Positions 7,013 through 15,287 of a DNA stretch of 64,000 nt are shown piece after piece. Below the pieces are notes generated by a model. The model did no database searches, was not told where the DNA came from, and was given only the letters and a program-made list of their open reading frames with translations. How positions within the stretch are numbered: position 1 is the first letter of the stretch; each line of letters begins with the position of its first letter. The stretch covers positions 248,001-312,000 of the forward strand of contig JAFTLL010000003.1 of NCBI GenBank assembly GCA_017456015.1, given 5' to 3'. The translations under genes were made by a program, and so were the position numbers. Source of the DNA: Clostridia bacterium. GTDB taxonomy: Bacteria; Bacillota_A; Clostridia; Oscillospirales; Acutalibacteraceae.

Positions 7013-8374
7013 TCAAAACAAATGATATATCGCCTCTTTTAGAGAATGTACTCCGATTAACTCCATACCGGAAAAGACCGATTTATCGACTTTGTGTAGG
7101 CAAGAATACGGAATCATACATTGTTTAAAGCCGAGGCGTCCCGCCTCTTTGATTCGACTTTCCACACGGGACACCGACCGAATTTCCCCGGAAAGCCCGA
7201 CCTCGCCAAAGGCTACTAAATCTGCCGGTAAGGGCCTGTCCTTCACACCCGAAACAAGCGACAATGCAACCGAAAGGTCACAAGCCGGCTCATCCAGTTT
7301 CAAACCGCCGACCACATTGATATAAACATCGAAATTTGCAAAAACAAGCCCTACCCTCTTTTCCAAAACGGCAAGCAAAAGGTTCATACGATTGTAATCA
7401 AATCCGGTTGCCATTCGGCGCGCATTGCCATAACCGGTTGCTGTAACCAGACTTTGGATTTCCGCCAGCAACGGGCGGGTGCCTTCCATCACGCAGGAGA
7501 TACAGGAGCCGGAAACCTCTGCACTTCGTTCCGATAACAAAAAGGAGGATGGGTTTTCCACCGGTGTCAGTCCGGTATCGTTCATTTCGAAAACGCCGAT
7601 TTCATTGGTGGAACCGTAACGATTTTTAATGGCACGAAGTATACGGTAGGAATGATTGCGTTCGCCCTCAAAATAAAGCACCGCATCCACAATATGCTCC
7701 ATGACCTTTGGTCCGGCAACGGCACCGTCTTTGTTTACATGGCCAACCAAAATTACAGGAACATCTATACTTTTACAGGTACGCTGAATAAAAGCTGTAC
7801 ATTCGCGCACCTGCGTTACCGTACCGCTGGAAGAAGTAAGTTCATCCAAATTCATAGTTTGAATCGAATCGATTAATACAATTTCAGGCCGGTTTGTTTT
7901 AATAAATTCACAGATACCGGCCACATCGGTTTCGGTCATAATTAAGAGATTTTCCGATTGTACACCGAGCCGCGCCGCACGCAATTTAAGCTGCCCTGCC
8001 GATTCCTCGCCCGAAACATAAAGGATGCGGCGGTCTTTCAGGTGATGGCACAATTGCATGAGCAACGTTGATTTTCCAATGCCGGGGTCACCGCTCAAAA
8101 GAACAACCGAGCCCTTTACCAAGCCACCTCCCAAAACTCTATCCAATTCTGAAATTCCGGTTTTATAGCGGTATTCGCGGTCAACTTGGATTTCTGCTAT
8201 TTTCTCAACACGCACACCACGAAGCGAGACAGGCGTACCGGCTTTTTGTGCCGAGGCAATAATTTCTTCCTCTAATGTATTCCATGCGTTGCAATTTGGA
8301 CATTTGCCACTCCATTTCGGGCTTTCATAGCCACACTCGGAGCAAATATATGCAGTTTTTATTTTTCCACCCAT
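7013..8374 (-). CDS. radA: DNA repair protein RadA
   Basis: RecA-like ATPase that helps process recombination branches. The 453-residue product opens with a four-cysteine zinc finger (C11, C14, C25, C28), has a Walker A GDPGIGKST at 95-103, the RadA-specific KNRYGST motif near residue 250 and a C-terminal Lon-protease-like domain with VVGGLKLDEPACDLSVALSL. Length and order match the family. The ATG at 8374 has no good ribosome site, but no other start exists in frame before an upstream stop. It precedes the SigH-like gene, separated by that gene's promoter. The ctsR-mcsAB-clpC context of B. subtilis radA is absent here. Confidence 0.95.
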   Translation of the reverse strand: MGGKIKTAYICSECGYESPKWSGKCPNCNAWNTLEEEIIASAQKAGTPVSLRGVRVEKIAEIQVDREYRYKTGISELDRVLGGGLVKGSVVLLSGDPGIGKSTLLMQLCHHLKDRRILYVSGEESAGQLKLRAARLGVQSENLLIMTETDVAGICEFIKTNRPEIVLIDSIQTMNLDELTSSSGTVTQVRECTAFIQRTCKSIDVPVILVGHVNKDGAVAGPKVMEHIVDAVLYFEGERNHSYRILRAIKNRYGSTNEIGVFEMNDTGLTPVENPSSFLLSERSAEVSGSCISCVMEGTRPLLAEIQSLVTATGYGNARRMATGFDYNRMNLLLAVLEKRVGLVFANFDVYINVVGGLKLDEPACDLSVALSLVSGVKDRPLPADLVAFGEVGLSGEIRSVSRVESRIKEAGRLGFKQCMIPYSCLHKVDKSVFSGMELIGVHSLKEAIYHLF

Positions 8375-8462
8375 ACTTTTTAGCCGGCAAGAGCAATACC
8401 GAATTTACTCCGCCGCCTTCACTTCCTTTCATTCTGTTCTGTTTCCATATGTGAAAAATCAA

Positions 8463-9161
8463 TTATGCAAAGCAATAGTTTGAAATACCTGTTGCAATTG
8501 CAAAGGCCAAGCGCTGTTGATATTCTGCATCCTTTAAATTTTTTAAATCCTGCGGATTGCTCATAAATCCGCACTCAACAATAACAGCCGGACGCACAGC
8601 GTAATACAAAAGAAAGGCGCTGCTGGTACCCGCCTTAATCACACGTTTATTATTGTTTTGAATATGATTTTTAAGCGCCGTCTGTATCGAATCAGCAAGC
8701 TGCTCACTTCCAGTCACCTTGGGTGCATAAAAAACCTGCGCACCGTTTGGCTGTGATGTACTGAATTCATTTTGGTGGATACTGACAAAAACGCAGTTTT
8801 CCTCTTCCTTCATGATTTTCAGCCGGTTGTTAAGGTCACTACGTTTTTTATTTGCCGTTGTGCCTGCATCCTCCGTAGAAGCGTCAGTGGTCCGTACCAT
8901 GCGTGTTTTTAGTCCGAAAATGCGGCATGCCTCATCCAATTTACTTGCAATTTGTAAATTGATATCCTTTTCCAACGTGCCGTCAGTCGCAACCGCACCG
9001 CCATCGAACCCGCCGTGACCGGCATCAATTACAACACAAACTTTGTTTGCTTCTTCAATATTTTTCAATTTAATTCCGCTTACCGTGAGATTCACCAAGA
9101 GCACAACAGCCAAGACAAGTAAGCTTCCGGAAAAAACCAAAGACAGTTTTTTTAGAGACAT
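8463..9161 (-). CDS. cwlD: N-acetylmuramoyl-L-alanine amidase, CwlD-like
   Basis: Zinc-dependent Amidase_3 enzyme that cuts the muramic acid to L-alanine bond; CwlD of B. subtilis does this for muramic-delta-lactam formation in spore cortex. The protein of 232 residues has one N-terminal membrane helix or uncleaved signal (LSLVFSGSLLVLAVVLLV) and the motifs IDAGHGGFDGGA, FVSIHQNEF and VIVECGFMSN carrying the zinc ligands and catalytic Glu. Single-domain architecture and sporulation genes elsewhere in the window favour CwlD. The ATG at 9161 lies 13 bases after the upstream stop; an in-frame GTG at 9200 would overlap that gene. Neither has a strong ribosome site, so the start is uncertain. Confidence 0.85.
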   Translation of the reverse strand: MSLKKLSLVFSGSLLVLAVVLLVNLTVSGIKLKNIEEANKVCVVIDAGHGGFDGGAVATDGTLEKDINLQIASKLDEACRIFGLKTRMVRTTDASTEDAGTTANKKRSDLNNRLKIMKEEENCVFVSIHQNEFSTSQPNGAQVFYAPKVTGSEQLADSIQTALKNHIQNNNKRVIKAGTSSAFLLYYAVRPAVIVECGFMSNPQDLKNLKDAEYQQRLAFAIATGISNYCFA

Positions 9162-9174
9162 AACCAATACCCAT

Positions 9175-9576
9175 TTATACAATTTTGCGTTTTGCGGCAC
9201 GATTCACGCCAATAATACCGCCCAAAGCCGAGAGTACCAGAACAAATGCAAGTTTTATGAAAAAAAGCAAACCAAAGCGGTCAGAATCCATGAAAACCGA
9301 CAAAAGAACAAAGAGAAGGAACTGCAACAATCCGGACAGAACACCATAAAGTAAACCTTTTTCTCCGTTGGTTTTTGCCGAAATATAACCGGCAAAATAA
9401 ACACCGATGCCCAGAGATGCCAGAGCAAGAATCAAGGAAACCGAAGCCGGAAAATCCTGAACCAAAAGCAAAAGGGAAAAAGCAAGAGCAGACGCGAGCG
9501 TAATAACGATACCGAAGATTGTGCCCTTCACAATAGGCATTAAGCTGAAATTCTCCCAATTCGTTCTTTTTTCCAT
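9175..9576 (-). CDS. TIGR04086 family membrane protein
   Basis: A 133-residue hydrophobic protein with four predicted membrane helices, starting at about residues 15, 45, 70 and 100, and a basic C-terminus (NRAAKRKIV). Small four-helix proteins of this type next to yajC in Clostridia belong to TIGR04086; their function is unknown. It sits between yajC and the amidase gene. Its G-rich ribosome site (GGGGG at 9589-9585) is buried in the 3-prime arm of a long hairpin, which could limit translation (see the hairpin entry). Confidence 0.7.
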   Translation of the reverse strand: MEKRTNWENFSLMPIVKGTIFGIVITLASALAFSLLLLVQDFPASVSLILALASLGIGVYFAGYISAKTNGEKGLLYGVLSGLLQFLLFVLLSVFMDSDRFGLLFFIKLAFVLVLSALGGIIGVNRAAKRKIV

Positions 9577-9582
9577 ATAACA

Positions 9583-9622
9583 AACCCCCGTTCTATATTC
9601 ATAAATATTAGAACAGAGGTTT
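9583..9622 (-). promoter_or_regulatory. Long hairpin covering the ribosome binding site of the TIGR04086 gene
   Basis: On the minus strand AACCTCT-GTTCT-A-ATATT, loop TATG, then AATAT-AGAAC-GGGGGTT form about 17 pairs with a single bulged A; three outer pairs are G-T wobbles. The GGGGG in the 3-prime arm is the only Shine-Dalgarno candidate for the ATG at 9576, 8 bases away. No T-run follows, so it is not a normal terminator in this direction. A translational control element is inferred. Confidence 0.5.
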
Positions 9623-9644
9623 TAATATTACTTTTTATGGCAAA

Positions 9645-9962
9645 TTATTCATGTATTGTCTGGTTGGACTGAACCGCCCATTTTGCAACACGCATTTTTG
9701 AATGGTCAATCGGAGATTCAACTACAAAGCTATCCTCTTTAATGGAAACAACCTTGCAATAGAAACCGCCGATGGTCAAAATTTCGTCTCCCATCTGGAT
9801 GCTATTGCGCATCTCCTGCTCTTTTTTCTGTTTTTTCTTTTGCGGACGAATCATCAGAAAATAAAAAACCAAACCGATAACGACGATGTAGCCTATCATC
9901 ATAATCGTTCCCATCGTTGTGTTACCACCGCTGTTGCTCTGTTCCAAAAGGGCCAATTGCAT
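9645..9962 (-). CDS. yajC: Preprotein translocase subunit YajC
   Basis: Small accessory subunit of the Sec translocon, associated with SecDF. The 105-residue protein has one membrane helix (IMMIGYIVVIGLVFYFLMI) followed by the family hallmark RPQKKKQKK and a soluble domain with GDEILTIGGFYCKV and VVESPIDHSKMRV. The start has a strong GGAGG site and a predicted promoter at 9996-10024. It leads the unit yajC, TIGR04086, amidase. secD and secF are not in the window. Confidence 0.93.
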   Translation of the reverse strand: MQLALLEQSNSGGNTTMGTIMMIGYIVVIGLVFYFLMIRPQKKKQKKEQEMRNSIQMGDEILTIGGFYCKVVSIKEDSFVVESPIDHSKMRVAKWAVQSNQTIHE

Positions 9963-9995
9963 TTAAAATTCCTCCAATTATTAACATATATTGAT

Positions 9996-10024
9996 ATTAT
10001 AGACGATTTATTAAAAGAAAGCAA
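9996..10024 (-). promoter_or_regulatory. Putative yajC promoter
   Basis: TTGCTT (10024-10019), 17-base spacer and a perfect TATAAT (10001-9996) lie about 30 bases upstream of the yajC start, in the gap after the LCP gene. Confidence 0.65.
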
Positions 10025-10042
10025 GAACAAATTGTAAATTAT

Positions 10043-11116
10043 TTACTTTGCTGCCGATGCGGTATGGCTCTGCTGTTCTAAATAAAATATGTCCAATACC
10101 GTTTCATAAAGCAGCGTGGCATCCGGATAAAATTCTACATATTCTTCGCCCATTCTGGTTTCACCCGAAATACTCTTGAATTCCAGCGATGTGCCGTTAT
10201 TCATTACGCAACCGGCCAAATAAATAATATTTGCCAAAGAAATATTGTTTACGGAATATTTGGCGGCGGTTTGATATAATTTGTTAATCGTCGATATATC
10301 CGACCGGGTTCTTTGCAGTGTTTTCTCCGAGAAGGCACGCAAGTACTGTATCTGGCGCTGCATACGCAAATTGTTTGCGTTAACATCATCACCGCGTTGC
10401 TGGATATAAGCCAATGCATTCTTTCCTTTTAAAGTCACCGACTGACCGGCTTTTACCCTTTGCGTTTCCAACTGCATATCCTCCAAAGCAGTTAAAGTTA
10501 CGCCGCCCAGTTTATCATTCAATTTGGCCACCGCGCTGATATCAATCGCATAATAGGAATTTATGGGAATTCCGTACAGTAAACGAGAGACCGATAAAAC
10601 CGTATTTTCACAGCTGGTCTTTTTCCCGTCACCGTAGGCATAGGCCATACAGATTTGACGTGTAGCACTGCCAAGCGCTTTTCCCTCATTTGAATAAAGC
10701 GCAATCTCGGTCATTGTTTCGCGTGAAATAGGAAGAATGACCGTTCGTCCGGTTACCGTATCAATCGATATTAAAAACAGGGCGTCGGCCTGTCCTTTTT
10801 CACTGGTATCCTTCTTGGCACCGGCGAACTCTTCTTTGTCTACTCCAATACACAAAATGCTGGTTACATTTTCATTAAAAGTATATCTTTTGCCTTTGTA
10901 TATGACCAAATTTTCATCGTCCGCATAGTCAAAAACATCGGATGGTGTTTGCAATGAATCCTTGTCCACTTGTAACAAAGCACTTTTACCCAAAGCCATC
11001 AGAACCATAATGGTACATACCAAAACCATCGCGACAAAAGACGGTATAAATCCTACCCACAGCGCACAGCGAAGCCGTCGTTTTGGAAAGGGCAATCTCT
11101 TATTTGGTTTCAACAT
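10043..11116 (-). CDS. LytR-CpsA-Psr (LCP) family protein
   Basis: Membrane-anchored phosphotransferase of the family that attaches teichoic acids or other glycopolymers to peptidoglycan. The 357-residue product has a short basic N-terminus, one membrane helix at about residues 22-45, then the LCP domain with SILCIGVD, the ADALFLISID strand, PISRET and RMQRQIQYLRAF, where Arg and Asp residues bind the lipid pyrophosphate. It overlaps the sortase gene by 17 bases, so the two are probably translated together. An AGGAG site lies upstream of the ATG. The substrate cannot be predicted. Confidence 0.87.
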   Translation of the reverse strand: MLKPNKRLPFPKRRLRCALWVGFIPSFVAMVLVCTIMVLMALGKSALLQVDKDSLQTPSDVFDYADDENLVIYKGKRYTFNENVTSILCIGVDKEEFAGAKKDTSEKGQADALFLISIDTVTGRTVILPISRETMTEIALYSNEGKALGSATRQICMAYAYGDGKKTSCENTVLSVSRLLYGIPINSYYAIDISAVAKLNDKLGGVTLTALEDMQLETQRVKAGQSVTLKGKNALAYIQQRGDDVNANNLRMQRQIQYLRAFSEKTLQRTRSDISTINKLYQTAAKYSVNNISLANIIYLAGCVMNNGTSLEFKSISGETRMGEEYVEFYPDATLLYETVLDIFYLEQQSHTASAAK

Positions 11117-11861
11117 CGCTTATCAAAACTCCTTGTAACAACAGGCGATAATTATGTTTGCGGTCAATACAAGTGCTTAGGGTGATGATGCGGTCGTCAA
11201 CCGATATTTCCACCGGCCTTACATTGGCAATTACACTTTTGGGGTTAAGAGAATCTTTTAAATATTCAGCAAATACGGTTTTATCCGAAAAGTCAAAGGA
11301 CTTTAAGATATGCCGGTTATCATAACGATGACAGGCGAAAATTGTATAGGTCAAAATATGACCGGGTGTGTAAACATACATGGTTGTACGCGCATCAAAA
11401 TATTCTTTGTCGCGAAAATTGTGCAGGTCGCGAAACATCGTACCGTTGACTGTATTGTGCCCGTAAATCACTGTGTTCGGGTCTGTAAAAGTATTGGAAT
11501 TTAAGGATTCAATGAATATGGAACCAACCTTTTCATATTCATGATACATATTATGTGTAAGATAATAACTGTCGTCTCCGTCAGAGGATTGCAAAATCGG
11601 ATAGTCAATCCGCGTTTCAGGAATTTTAATCCAGGCACAAACATCAGCATTGGTCTCTTGCAAAACGGCAAAATCGACCGGATTCTCCGGCAATTCCTTT
11701 TCTTCTGTTTCTTCAATTGAGTTGACAAAACGGCTTAATGTTTTCTCGGTTGATTTGCCGCTAAACAGTTCTGCGAGCAACAAACCACCGGAAATGAGAA
11801 AGATTGCGGCAAAAACACAAGCCAAAATCGACCTGAATTTGTTTTTGAAAAACGATTTCAT
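11100..11861 (-). CDS. Class B sortase
   Basis: Membrane-bound cysteine transpeptidase. The 253-residue protein has an N-terminal membrane helix (residues 11-31) and a sortase domain with catalytic His135 in YGHN, Cys231 in LSTCID and Arg239 in HNYRLLLQ. The insert with YYLTHN, VGSIFIE and MFRDLHNF is typical of class B. No LPxTG- or NPQTN-bearing substrate gene is adjacent, and the surface proteins at the right edge of the window lack such motifs, so its targets are elsewhere or unusual. It has its own strong promoter and an AGGAG site, and is followed by the overlapping LCP gene. Confidence 0.88.
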   Translation of the reverse strand: MKSFFKNKFRSILACVFAAIFLISGGLLLAELFSGKSTEKTLSRFVNSIEETEEKELPENPVDFAVLQETNADVCAWIKIPETRIDYPILQSSDGDDSYYLTHNMYHEYEKVGSIFIESLNSNTFTDPNTVIYGHNTVNGTMFRDLHNFRDKEYFDARTTMYVYTPGHILTYTIFACHRYDNRHILKSFDFSDKTVFAEYLKDSLNPKSVIANVRPVEISVDDRIITLSTCIDRKHNYRLLLQGVLISDVETK

Positions 11862-11894
11862 CCTTTAAACTCCTAAGTGAAAATTCACAAGTAT

Positions 11895-11923
11895 ATTATA
11901 AGAAATCTCATAAGGAAAGTCAA
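11895..11923 (-). promoter_or_regulatory. Strong putative sortase-LCP promoter
   Basis: TTGACT (11923-11918), 17-base spacer, perfect TATAAT (11900-11895), placed between the ftsZ terminator and the sortase start. This makes the sortase-LCP pair a separate unit from the dcw cluster. Confidence 0.8.
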
Positions 11924-11930
11924 TAAAAAT

Positions 11931-11962
11931 ATGGGGGTGCCTGCAAATGCAGATACCCCCAT
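11931..11962 (-). terminator. Intrinsic terminator of ftsZ and the dcw cluster
   Basis: On the minus strand ATGGGGGT pairs with ACCCCCAT around an inner CTGCATTTGCAG stem, followed by ATTTTTATT. It lies 13 bases after the ftsZ stop. Confidence 0.88.
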
Positions 11963-11975
11963 TTTCATTATAAAA

Positions 11976-13031
11976 TTAGTTTCTATTAAAGATTCCAAGG
12001 ATGTCAATATCGTCATCATTCGAATCGCCGGAGCTTTCTAAAATATCATTCAACTCCGAATTTGAGGATTTTGCTTTTTCCTGGCCAAGGCCGGTAGCAA
12101 TTACGGTTATGCGGATTTCATCCTCCATTTTATCATCGAACTGAACACCCCAGATGATGTTTGCTTCCAGATTGGCTTTGTCCGCAATAATCGAGGAAGC
12201 CAGTTCGGCTTCTTCCAAGCCAATGTCCGGAGAAGCGGTGATGCTGATGATAACACCAGTTGCGTTGTCCATAGAGGTTTCAATCAACGGACTGTGGATA
12301 GCTTCATTTGCAGCCAACTCAGCTTTATCTCTACCGGTAGCAGAACCAACGCCCATATGCGCATAGCCTGCATCCTTCATAACAGAAGTTACATCTGCAA
12401 AGTCAAGATTGATAACCGCAGTGGTGTTAATGAGTTCCGCAATACTTTGAACACCCTTGCGAAGAACATCATCCGCAATTTGGAAAGCGTTAATCAATGT
12501 AATCTTTTGCTCTGAAACAAATTTCAAGCGTTCATTCGGAATAACGACCAAGCTATCAACATGCTCTCTTAATGCGGCAATGCCGACCTCGGCCTGTTCC
12601 ATTCTGCGCTTGCCTTCAAAAGCGAAAGGTTTGGTAACGATACCAACGGTTAAGATGCCCATTTCTTTTGCAATTTGTGCAACAATCGGGGCAGCACCGG
12701 TACCTGTTCCGCCGCCCATACCGGCAGTTACAAATACCATATCTGTTCCGCGGAGTGCGGCAGCAATTTCTTCTTTTGATTCCTCAGCGGCTTTATGGCC
12801 TCTGTCCGGGCTGGCGCCGGCACCTTGACCTTTTGTAAGCTTCTCGCCAATTTGTATTTTTTCGCCGGCCTGAGATTTCGTCAGCGCGGCCTTATCGGTG
12901 TTAATTGCGACAAACTCAGCGCCGCGCACACCGGCAGACACCATACGATTTACGGCATTACCGCCGCCGCCACCGACACCGATGACTTTAATTGTTACTA
13001 CATTAGCTTCTGTACCTGCTTCAAATGGCAT
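11976..13031 (-). CDS. ftsZ: Cell division protein FtsZ
   Basis: Tubulin-like GTPase that forms the division ring. The 351-residue protein has the N-terminal [13 protein letters not shown] nucleotide-binding loop, the tubulin signature [10 protein letters not shown], the synergy loop NLDFADV and a C-terminal linker rich in Ser and Asp ending in [12 protein letters not shown], a recognisable but divergent conserved C-terminal peptide. The start at 13031 is chosen because a GGAGG lies 8 bases upstream and the product then begins as is usual for FtsZ; the upstream extension is out of character. ftsA is not adjacent. The gene has its own promoter and a terminator. Confidence 0.97.
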   Translation of the reverse strand: MPFEAGTEANVVTIKVIGVGGGGGNAVNRMVSAGVRGAEFVAINTDKAALTKSQAGEKIQIGEKLTKGQGAGASPDRGHKAAEESKEEIAAALRGTDMVFVTAGMGGGTGTGAAPIVAQIAKEMGILTVGIVTKPFAFEGKRRMEQAEVGIAALREHVDSLVVIPNERLKFVSEQKITLINAFQIADDVLRKGVQSIAELINTTAVINLDFADVTSVMKDAGYAHMGVGSATGRDKAELAANEAIHSPLIETSMDNATGVIISITASPDIGLEEAELASSIIADKANLEANIIWGVQFDDKMEDEIRITVIATGLGQEKAKSSNSELNDILESSGDSNDDDIDILGIFNRN

Positions 13032-13094
13032 GATTTTTACCTCCATATATATTTCAAATCCGTTTTTTATATAATATTCGCATAATATACAAAT

Positions 13095-13123
13095 ATAATA
13101 GCACAAAAGATAAAGGATTTCAA
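13095..13123 (-). promoter_or_regulatory. Putative ftsZ promoter
   Basis: TTGAAA (13123-13118), 17-base spacer, TATTAT (13100-13095) with a TGC extension before the -10. A perfect reversed 0A-box heptamer TTCGACA lies upstream at 13159-13153, about 65-70 bases before the expected start. The promoter lets ftsZ be transcribed apart from the rest of the dcw cluster. Confidence 0.65.
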
Positions 13124-13163
13124 TAGATTTATTCGGTTTTTTTGAATTTTTTTGTCGAACTCC

Positions 13164-13928
13164 TTATTCTTCGGTGATTTTAATATAGCTCCCTTGCTTA
13201 TTTTCCGGTGTCCAGGCAGACATATTGATGGTTCCTTTTTCTCCCTCAGGCACTTGGCTGAGCATTTTTTTCACCATCTGCATCTTCTTCTCCAAATAGA
13301 CATTAGAACCTAAAATCACTTCGGTTTGCGCAATTTGCATTTTTATATTCAGCGCATCGCTCAAATCAATCGTATCGACCGATTCTTTTATCTCTTCGGT
13401 TGCTGACTGAATAACAGCAAGGCTTTCGGCTCGCCCGGTATCTGCAATTTTGACTTTTTCACGAATCTGATACTCCAATCCATTCACAAGAATGACCGGA
13501 ACACCTTCGCGCCGTACAGAAAGGATTTCCAAGGCTGTGCCGTCCTTCGCAACAACGACATATTCTTCATTCACTTTAAACTGATACGCAGCGATATAGG
13601 GCTTAACCGAAATAACAATTGTATCCGGAAGAACAAAGCGATAAGAAACGCTTTGAAGATATGGTAAGGCTGCCTTTGCCTTTCCCCTGCTACCGTTAAA
13701 AAGCGGCATAAAAAGATTATCGCCTTCTTTTATATCGGTTGCGTGTACGATTTCAGTTTCGATATAAATACTTTTCCCCTCAACCTGAATTTTTCCTATT
13801 GGAAAAAAGACCGTAAGTGAAAGCGAAACAAGGACAACAAAAAGAGTGAAAACAAAAAAGAAAACACCCTTTTTTATCCGCCTTTTTTTGCGCCGTTTTT
13901 TTGGTATGTTCTTTTTTCTTTCCGCCAT
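13164..13928 (-). CDS. ftsQ: Cell division protein FtsQ/DivIB
   Basis: Bitopic divisome protein of 254 residues. A very basic cytoplasmic tail (KKRRKKRRIKK) precedes one membrane helix at about residues 21-45, then a POTRA domain starting at IGKIQVEGKSIYIETEIV and a beta-domain with QSVSYRFVLPDTIVISVKP. This order defines FtsQ/DivIB, which links with FtsL and FtsB and regulates septal wall synthesis. It follows murA and precedes ftsZ, the usual place in dcw clusters. Sequence conservation is low, as is normal for the family. Confidence 0.85.
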   Translation of the reverse strand: MAERKKNIPKKRRKKRRIKKGVFFFVFTLFVVLVSLSLTVFFPIGKIQVEGKSIYIETEIVHATDIKEGDNLFMPLFNGSRGKAKAALPYLQSVSYRFVLPDTIVISVKPYIAAYQFKVNEEYVVVAKDGTALEILSVRREGVPVILVNGLEYQIREKVKIADTGRAESLAVIQSATEEIKESVDTIDLSDALNIKMQIAQTEVILGSNVYLEKKMQMVKKMLSQVPEGEKGTINMSAWTPENKQGSYIKITEE

Positions 13929-13955
13929 TTAATACTTCCTCCTGCCAACCGGCAA

Positions 13956-15206
13956 TCAAATGCGTTTAATGTCCGCACCGAGCGCCGAAAGATTTTCCTC
14001 AAAATGCTCATAGCCACGGTCTATGTGGTGCAAATTTCCAATTTCAGTTTGTCCTGCGGCGGCCAATCCTGCGATAACCAACGCCGCACCGCCGCGTAAA
14101 TCGGTTGCCATGACCGTTGCACTGCACAGTCTTGAAACACCGCGCACGACTGCAACATTACCCTCAACATGTATATCCGCGCCCAAGCGTTTCAATTCAT
14201 CGACATATTTAAAGCGGTTTGCAAAAATGGTTTCAACAAAAATCGAAGTGCCGCGCGCAAGGGTGAACATGGAAAGAAGCGGTGGCTGTGCATCGGTTGG
14301 AAAGCCGGGATATGCCAATGTTTTTATTGCCGAAACGGCCCGCAACTTTTCCGGTGCCTGCACCGAAACAAAATCATTGCCTATTTTTACCGAACAACCG
14401 GCTTCTTTAAAAACAGCAACTATGGCCATTATATGCTCCGGTTGAACCGCGTGCAAAGTTAGATTTCCGCCTGTAATTGCGGCCGCAGACATATAGGTTG
14501 CCGCTGCAATGCGGTCTGGTATCGCCCGATGCTCTACACCATGCAATTCTCGAACCCCGTCAATCGTTACGGTGTTTGTTCCGGCACCGCAAATCTTTGC
14601 GCCGGCCTTATTCAAAAAATCTGCCAAATCCATGATTTCCGGTTCGCGTGCAGCGTTATGAATCACGGTTCTGCCCTCAGCAAGTGCCGCGGCCAAAATA
14701 ATATTTTCGGTTGCACCTACACTGGGTATTGCAAGGTCAATTTGCGCGCCATGGAGTCCATCTGTCTTACAGTCTAAAACGCCATGGTCTTCGGTGATAG
14801 ATAAGCCCATACGACGCAGGGACGACAAATGTAAGTCGATTGGGCGAGGGCCGAGTTCGCAACCGCCGGGGCTGCTTAAAACCGCTTGATGACACCGTCC
14901 GGCAATTGCGCCGAGAAAAACAATTGAGGAGCGCATTTCGCGCATCAATTGCTCTGAAATTTCATGACAACATAGATTATCTGTATTCACTATAACGGTG
15001 GCATTCTCAAACGTGCATTTGCATCCAAGCGCTTTTAAAATTTTTATTGAAGTCTCAACATCCGACAAGGCCGGACAATTATGTATAATGCTTTCGCCCT
15101 TGCAAAGAACCGTAGCAGACAGCAATGGTAAAATGCTGTTTTTTGCTCCGGAAACCGGAAGTTCTCCCGACAGTCTGTTTCCGCCGTTTATCCATATTTT
15201 TTGCAC
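13956..15206 (-). CDS. murA: UDP-N-acetylglucosamine 1-carboxyvinyltransferase MurA
   Basis: First committed enzyme of peptidoglycan synthesis; transfers enolpyruvate from PEP to UDP-GlcNAc in the cytosol. The protein of 416 residues has the inside-out alpha/beta barrel sequence pattern and the active-site loop SSPGGCELGPRPID with Cys116, the residue attacked by fosfomycin. A GTG at 15206 is preferred as start because AAAGGA lies 8 bases before it and the product then begins V-Q-K-I-W-I-N-G-G as in other MurA proteins; ATGs at 15215 and 15239 are in frame but poorly placed. murA inside the dcw cluster between murG and ftsQ is common in Clostridia. Confidence 0.95.
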   Translation of the reverse strand: MQKIWINGGNRLSGELPVSGAKNSILPLLSATVLCKGESIIHNCPALSDVETSIKILKALGCKCTFENATVIVNTDNLCCHEISEQLMREMRSSIVFLGAIAGRCHQAVLSSPGGCELGPRPIDLHLSSLRRMGLSITEDHGVLDCKTDGLHGAQIDLAIPSVGATENIILAAALAEGRTVIHNAAREPEIMDLADFLNKAGAKICGAGTNTVTIDGVRELHGVEHRAIPDRIAAATYMSAAAITGGNLTLHAVQPEHIMAIVAVFKEAGCSVKIGNDFVSVQAPEKLRAVSAIKTLAYPGFPTDAQPPLLSMFTLARGTSIFVETIFANRFKYVDELKRLGADIHVEGNVAVVRGVSRLCSATVMATDLRGGAALVIAGLAAAGQTEIGNLHHIDRGYEHFEENLSALGADIKRI

Positions 15207-15287
15207 AGTATTCATCCTTTCATACCGAGGAATGTTCATTTCATACTATGCATAAAATATCATTTGGTGCTTATTCCGGGTTACTGG

